Part shown: positions 6,333 through 8,554 of the stretch, piece after piece
Numbering within the stretch: the first letter of the stretch is position 1
Layout of the letters: the number at the start of each line of letters is the position of its first letter
DNA from: Laceyella putida
GTDB lineage: Bacteria > Bacillota > Bacilli > Thermoactinomycetales > Thermoactinomycetaceae
Length of the DNA: 8,554 nt
Direction: 5' to 3'
Assembly (NCBI RefSeq): GCF_042665195.1
Contig: NZ_JBHTBW010000063.1
Location: 1 to 8,554 of the forward strand
Notes under the pieces: model-generated
Seen by the model: only the letters and a program-made list of their open reading frames with translations
What the model was told of the DNA's origin: nothing
Databases searched by the model: none
Program-made: the position numbers and the translations under genes

Positions 6333-6716
6333 TTAGTAATAAACAGTACCTGATACTCTTGTCGAGGCTTTTGTAATGTTTGCAATCTGTATTTTATATT
6401 GTTTTCCAACAACTGTATCGTATCCTAATTCCATATGATTTTCATAGGGATCAACACAGGTGGTTTTTAAATGAGTTCCAGAAGAACTGTACAATTTGTA
6501 ACATAACTCAACATTGGATGATTTATTGACAGTAACATAAATTGAAGTATCTGTAGCTTTAAAAACTTTACCACCACCAATCCAAACAGAGTCAGAAAAT
6601 GTTGCATTGTAATATTGACTGTAGGTTGTGGCAAATGCATCAGTTGCCGGAAGGATCGTTAATGAAAAAGCAGAAACAAATAGGAAAAGCACGGGAATCA
6701 ACTTTCTTATTTTCAA
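6333..6716 (-). CDS. Small secreted beta-rich protein of unknown function
   Basis: 127 residues with a clear Sec signal peptide: MKIRKL, a hydrophobic stretch (about 6-22), then PATDAFA with predicted signal peptidase I cleavage after Ala29. The mature part is about 98 residues, rich in Ser/Thr/Tyr and alternating beta-strand patterns (SIYVTVNKSSNVELCYKLY, QYKIQIANITKASTRVSGTV). It has two cysteines (72 and 87) that could form a disulfide. It resembles small beta-sandwich domains of the PPC/jelly-roll type, but I do not recognise a family. The TTG start at 6716 is supported by AAGGAG (6731-6726) 9 nt upstream. It is transcribed divergently from the TetR gene across a shared operator region, which suggests it is a TetR target. 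The terminator lies right after its stop. AT-rich, like its neighbours. Confidence 0.82.
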   Translation of the reverse strand: MKIRKLIPVLFLFVSAFSLTILPATDAFATTYSQYYNATFSDSVWIGGGKVFKATDTSIYVTVNKSSNVELCYKLYSSSGTHLKTTCVDPYENHMELGYDTVVGKQYKIQIANITKASTRVSGTVYY

Positions 6717-6851
6717 TACTATTCACTCCTTATTTAAACGTTGATATCAAACCGTATGTTTGGTACGATTTCATTATAATATATATATATTTGTCAAAAT
6801 CAATGGAATCATACCAAACATTTATAATATAAATGAGCGGGGGACAATCAC
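6717..6851. promoter_or_regulatory. Divergent promoter/operator region of the secreted protein and the TetR gene
   Basis: ATGTTTGGTACGATT at 6756-6770 is repeated in inverted orientation at 6807-6821 with one mismatch; extended to 20 bp each, there are two mismatches. The left arm is also part of a local palindrome, AAACCGTA (6749-6756), 7 nt, TACGATTT (6764-6771), a plausible dimer operator. A minus-strand TATAAT (6778-6773) overlaps the left arm, with TTGACA (6797-6792) only 13 bp away. A plus-strand TATAAT (6823-6828) follows directly after the right arm, without a clear -35. Repressor bound to both arms could block both promoters. The regulator is presumed to be the adjacent TetR protein. 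Confidence 0.7.
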
Positions 6852-7472
6852 ATGAAATACTCCACAGGTAAAGAAACCAAAAGAAAAATCATTGATGCCA
6901 CTTTCCAACTCATGGCCGATAAAGGATTTGACGCGTTAAGCATTGACGACATCATGACCAGCATCGGAAGAACCAAAGGGTCCTTTTATGTTCACTTTAA
7001 AAGCAAGGAAGAACTGCTGTATGAAGTGATGCGTACACGTTTGGATCGGGGTCATGGTCAGATGGCAGAAGAGATTCTAAAGGAATTATCCAAAGACAAC
7101 TGCAATGTCCGGGCCATTCTGGAAAGAGTGACAGATGAAATTCATTCGAGCTCAGGGCAAAATCGCTTGACCTGGGCATTTGCTTTTTATCATCTCTTAA
7201 TCCATTCCCGTAAGAATGAGTTTGTTCGTGAATGGTTGGAATCGAATGAGGATCAGTGGTCAAATTTTTTAAGGATGATTGTGAAAAGAGGTCAGGAGTT
7301 AGGACAAATCCGAACAGATGTGGATACGCAAACCATCACCAATATGTGTATGGCGATCGTGGTAGGGTATGACATTCTTTTCATGCTTAATCCCCAAATT
7401 GATTTTAGCGAGGTGAATCATATTCACGATTGGATGTTTGTTAATGATCAAAACCCCAAAAATGAAGGGTGA
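6852..7472 (+). CDS. TetR/AcrR-family transcriptional regulator
   Basis: 206 residues. The N-terminal DNA-binding domain (about 7-54) has the TetR arrangement: KRKIIDATFQLMADKGFDAL, helix-turn-helix SIDDIMTSIGRTKGSFYVHF, then KSKEELLYEVM. The C-terminal domain (about 60-200) is all-helical and would hold the ligand pocket and dimer interface; its ligand cannot be read from the sequence. The start ATG has GGGGGA 7 nt upstream. TetR proteins usually repress their own gene and a divergent neighbour, and the 20-bp inverted repeat just upstream supports this. The stop overlaps the GTG start of the next gene (GTGA), so the two are probably co-translated and that membrane protein may also be in the regulon. 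The gene looks intact. Confidence 0.92.
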   Translation: MKYSTGKETKRKIIDATFQLMADKGFDALSIDDIMTSIGRTKGSFYVHFKSKEELLYEVMRTRLDRGHGQMAEEILKELSKDNCNVRAILERVTDEIHSSSGQNRLTWAFAFYHLLIHSRKNEFVREWLESNEDQWSNFLRMIVKRGQELGQIRTDVDTQTITNMCMAIVVGYDILFMLNPQIDFSEVNHIHDWMFVNDQNPKNEG

Positions 7473-7840
7473 GTAAAGCCAGCTATCTCAATTACTATGG
7501 CATCCCTGCCCATTATACAGAAGTTGCCATTGCAGAGATACTAAACAGTAGTTGGTTGATCATTAATATCTTACAGATGCTATTAAGTGCTGGATTAGGG
7601 ATTGTCAGTATTGTCATTCATAATGTAGTTTCTGCCCTGTCTTTACCAAAAATAAAGGTTTGGTTATTTTTGCAATGCTTAAATATCTATTTGTTTATAG
7701 TTTTGTGCAAATTCATTTATAACTTGAGCAACAAAACATTTTATATGATATCAGGGAAGCACAAGCGACAACAGCCAAAAGTGGTCTGTTTGGTACACCA
7801 AAAACAAGTGGCCAAAGATGGAAAAATAGTTTGTCTTTAA
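7469..7840 (+). CDS. Small membrane protein, possibly C-terminally truncated
   Basis: 123 residues from GTG 7469, which overlaps the TetR stop as GTGA, with GAAGGG just upstream; this arrangement suggests translational coupling. A soluble N-terminus (SKASYLNYYGIPAHYTEVAI) is followed by two predicted membrane segments at about residues 29-57 and 64-84, then a short tail ending KDGKIVCL. The opening resembles large families of uncharacterised Bacillales membrane proteins that begin with a 'YYGIP..Y..V' motif, many of which I recall as longer, so loss of sequence is possible. The stop lies only 10 bp before the IS5-family end at 7851, which fits 3' disturbance by the element. Function unknown. 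An alternative is that only an N-terminal remnant of a longer gene survives. Confidence 0.55.
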   Translation: MSKASYLNYYGIPAHYTEVAIAEILNSSWLIINILQMLLSAGLGIVSIVIHNVVSALSLPKIKVWLFLQCLNIYLFIVLCKFIYNLSNKTFYMISGKHKRQQPKVVCLVHQKQVAKDGKIVCL

Positions 7841-7850
7841 GCGTCCACTA

Positions 7851-8029
7851 GGGCTTGTCTGGTCATCAATGTATGAATCAATCGATGAAGGCAACGATTC
7901 ATCGAGCGGCATGAAAATAGACCGCCCGTTTCTCAAAACGCGTGGCGATGCCACACCATTGTTTAAGGCGGTTGATGCAGCGTTCAATCACATTTTGGCG
8001 TGCATATATCTGTTCTTTTCGATAGTTGC
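7851..8029 (-). mobile_element. IS5-family insertion sequence, 3'-end remnant
   Basis: On the minus strand a frame reads NYRKEQIYARQNVIERCINR, LKQWCGIATRFEKRAVYFHAA and then hits TGA (7901-7899). 'VIERCFNRLKQWRGIATRYEK' is the hallmark C-terminal block of IS5-family (IS427/IS1031-like) DDE transposases and contains the catalytic Glu. The plus-strand edge GGGCTTGTCTGG at 7851 looks like the terminal inverted repeat and is preceded by TA within CTAG (7848-7851), the usual IS427-group target. Everything upstream of NYRKEQ is absent, so only about 180 bp of the 3' end remains; the lost 5' part ends exactly beside the next gene's stop codon. Inactive. Confidence 0.8.
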
Positions 8030-8263
8030 TTACCCCAGTCCCCAAAAATCGTCTACCGCATCGTACGTATAACCACATGAGGAACTTTCCCTATAGTGTG
8101 GCATATGGCAATGGCGCTTCATCATTTTTTTCATGTACTTACATGCTTTTTTACAATGATAATACGCTTTGTGCATGTCATGATCCATCATATGTGGCAT
8201 CTTGTGTGGCATCATAGGTGGACACATCATGTGCGGGTAATGCATGGGATATTTATGTTCCAT
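8030..8263 (-). CDS. Met/His/Cys-rich small protein, putative metal-binding spore protein
   Basis: 77 residues with extreme composition: 14 Met, 11 His and 5 Cys. The first 31 residues are built of M/H/P clusters (HYPHMMCPPMMPHKMPHMMD). A basic middle follows (residues 32-52, HCKKACKYMKKMMKRHC, with CX3C at 37-41), and then an acidic end YTYDAVDDFWGLG. Such clusters bind copper or other soft metals, and short His/Met-rich proteins occur in Bacillales spore coats; both roles are inferred here. There is no signal peptide or membrane segment. The start ATG 8263 has AAAGGGG 8 nt upstream (8278-8272). The stop TAA directly meets the IS5-family remnant, so the gene has lost its original downstream region and any terminator. 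A promoter must lie between 8264 and 8371; no clear box was found. Confidence 0.72.
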   Translation of the reverse strand: MEHKYPMHYPHMMCPPMMPHKMPHMMDHDMHKAYYHCKKACKYMKKMMKRHCHMPHYRESSSCGYTYDAVDDFWGLG

Positions 8264-8371
8264 TTTAACAACCCCTTTATGATCTTGATTCGTATGCAGT
8301 ATACGGAAGACTTTCCATATTTGCTCTAAGTTAAAAGCCTATATTCGTCGGATTGGTCGAATGACCCTATT

Positions 8372-8554
8372 TTGAGACTCCACACGGCTGAAGCCGTGGG
8401 ATTCTTGGATAGTTCATGTCCTCAATCCATTTCTGCTTTGGACAACTTCCAAGTTCAGGGCTGTCTCATCAGCCCATCCCATACAGTTTTACAACATCGT
8501 TGCATGTACCCATATGGGCGGCGTACCTATGACCAGTACGCTAGGCGGCGAGTC
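8372..8554 (-). mobile_element. IS200/IS605-family element, right end (continues beyond the window)
   Basis: Read on the minus strand, the sequence AAGAATCCCACGGC-TTCA-GCCGTGTGGAGTCTCAA (8402 down to 8372, split here at the hairpin loop) is the subterminal hairpin and TCAA-type edge typical of the right ends of IS605/IS1341 elements in Firmicutes. These are moved by TnpA through imperfect palindromes, without inverted repeats. The tnpB-type gene would lie past base 8554; no tnpB coding frame is identified in the 183 bp seen here. Whether tnpA or tnpB is intact cannot be judged. Confidence 0.78.
8372..8554 (-). ncRNA. Candidate TnpB omega/reRNA scaffold
   Basis: The minus-strand region leading to the element's right end is non-coding and highly structured. 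GCGTAC pairs with GTACGC (8526-8543 region), CCCATA/TATGGG span about 8476-8519, GGGCTG-loop-CAGCCC lies at 8459-8476, and the terminal CACGGC-TTCA-GCCGTG hairpin at 8383-8398. In IS605-family elements a guide RNA overlaps the tnpB 3' end and right end, and its last part is read from flanking DNA. By that rule the guide begins at 8371 going downward: AATAGGGTCATTCGACCAAT (8371-8352). This is family-based inference; transcription is not shown. Confidence 0.62.

Noticed and set aside
6840..7472. A toxin-antitoxin reading of the TetR gene and the following small membrane protein
   Set aside because: The regulator is a full-length TetR protein with its own ligand domain. The membrane protein is longer than typical type I toxins and looks like part of a larger membrane protein.
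8096..8329. Plus-strand frame rich in Trp/His/Phe opposite the Met/His-rich gene
   Set aside because: It mirrors the ATG/CAT-rich minus-strand gene. The minus frame has the SD and a plausible composition.

Overview
The window looks like an accessory stretch from a spore-forming member of the Bacillales. The evidence is an exosporium-type collagen-like protein of the BclA kind, two tiny coat-like proteins (one Tyr/Cys-rich, one Met/His/Cys-rich), strong AGGAGG-type Shine-Dalgarno sites and frequent TTG starts. I cannot name the species. Base composition is mosaic. The yyaL-type gene, the DNA-ligase remnant and the IS-derived pieces are GC-rich, while the glycosyltransferases, the immunity-like remnant, the secreted protein and the TetR region are AT-rich. 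This suggests a moderately GC-rich host carrying low-GC accessory DNA, but I cannot tell which part is native.

Layout. 1-552 (+): 3' end of a BclA-like gene, Gly-X-Thr collagen repeats followed by a C-terminal globular domain, then a hairpin terminator. 697-1770 (+): family 2 glycosyltransferase with TPR-like repeats, probably started at a TTG behind a good SD. 1839-2327 (+): remnant of a family 4-like glycosyltransferase, missing its start and middle. Together these look like a surface-glycoprotein module, a structural protein plus enzymes that could glycosylate it. 2482-4560 (-): intact yyaL-type gene (thioredoxin-like plus alpha/alpha-barrel protein). It has its own terminator downstream and, unusually, a terminator-shaped hairpin with six U packed directly against its SD.

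4960-5498 (-): degraded Imm11/DUF1629-like immunity gene with three in-frame stops and one frameshift. 5609-5836 (-): small Tyr/Cys-rich protein with a CX3C-X10-CX3C pattern. 5919-6328 (+): frameshifted C-terminal remnant of an ATP-dependent DNA ligase, ending at a 14-bp perfect bidirectional terminator. 6333-6716 (-) and 6852-7472 (+): a small secreted protein and a TetR-family regulator, divergently transcribed across a long inverted repeat that overlaps both predicted -10 boxes. 7469-7840 (+): small membrane protein overlapping the TetR stop by GTGA.

7851-8029 (-): 3' remnant of an IS5-family transposase with its terminal repeat next to a TA in CTAG. It abuts the stop codon of a Met/His/Cys-rich small protein (8030-8263, -). 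8372-8554 (-): right end of an IS200/IS605-type element, including a structured region that fits a TnpB-associated omega/reRNA scaffold. Its guide would be read from DNA upstream of the Met/His-rich gene.

Overall this is a decaying region: at least four gene remnants and two mobile-element ends lie between a few intact small genes. The most informative parts are the IS605 right end with its predicted guide, the yyaL leader hairpin, the TetR divergent operator and the two unusual small proteins.
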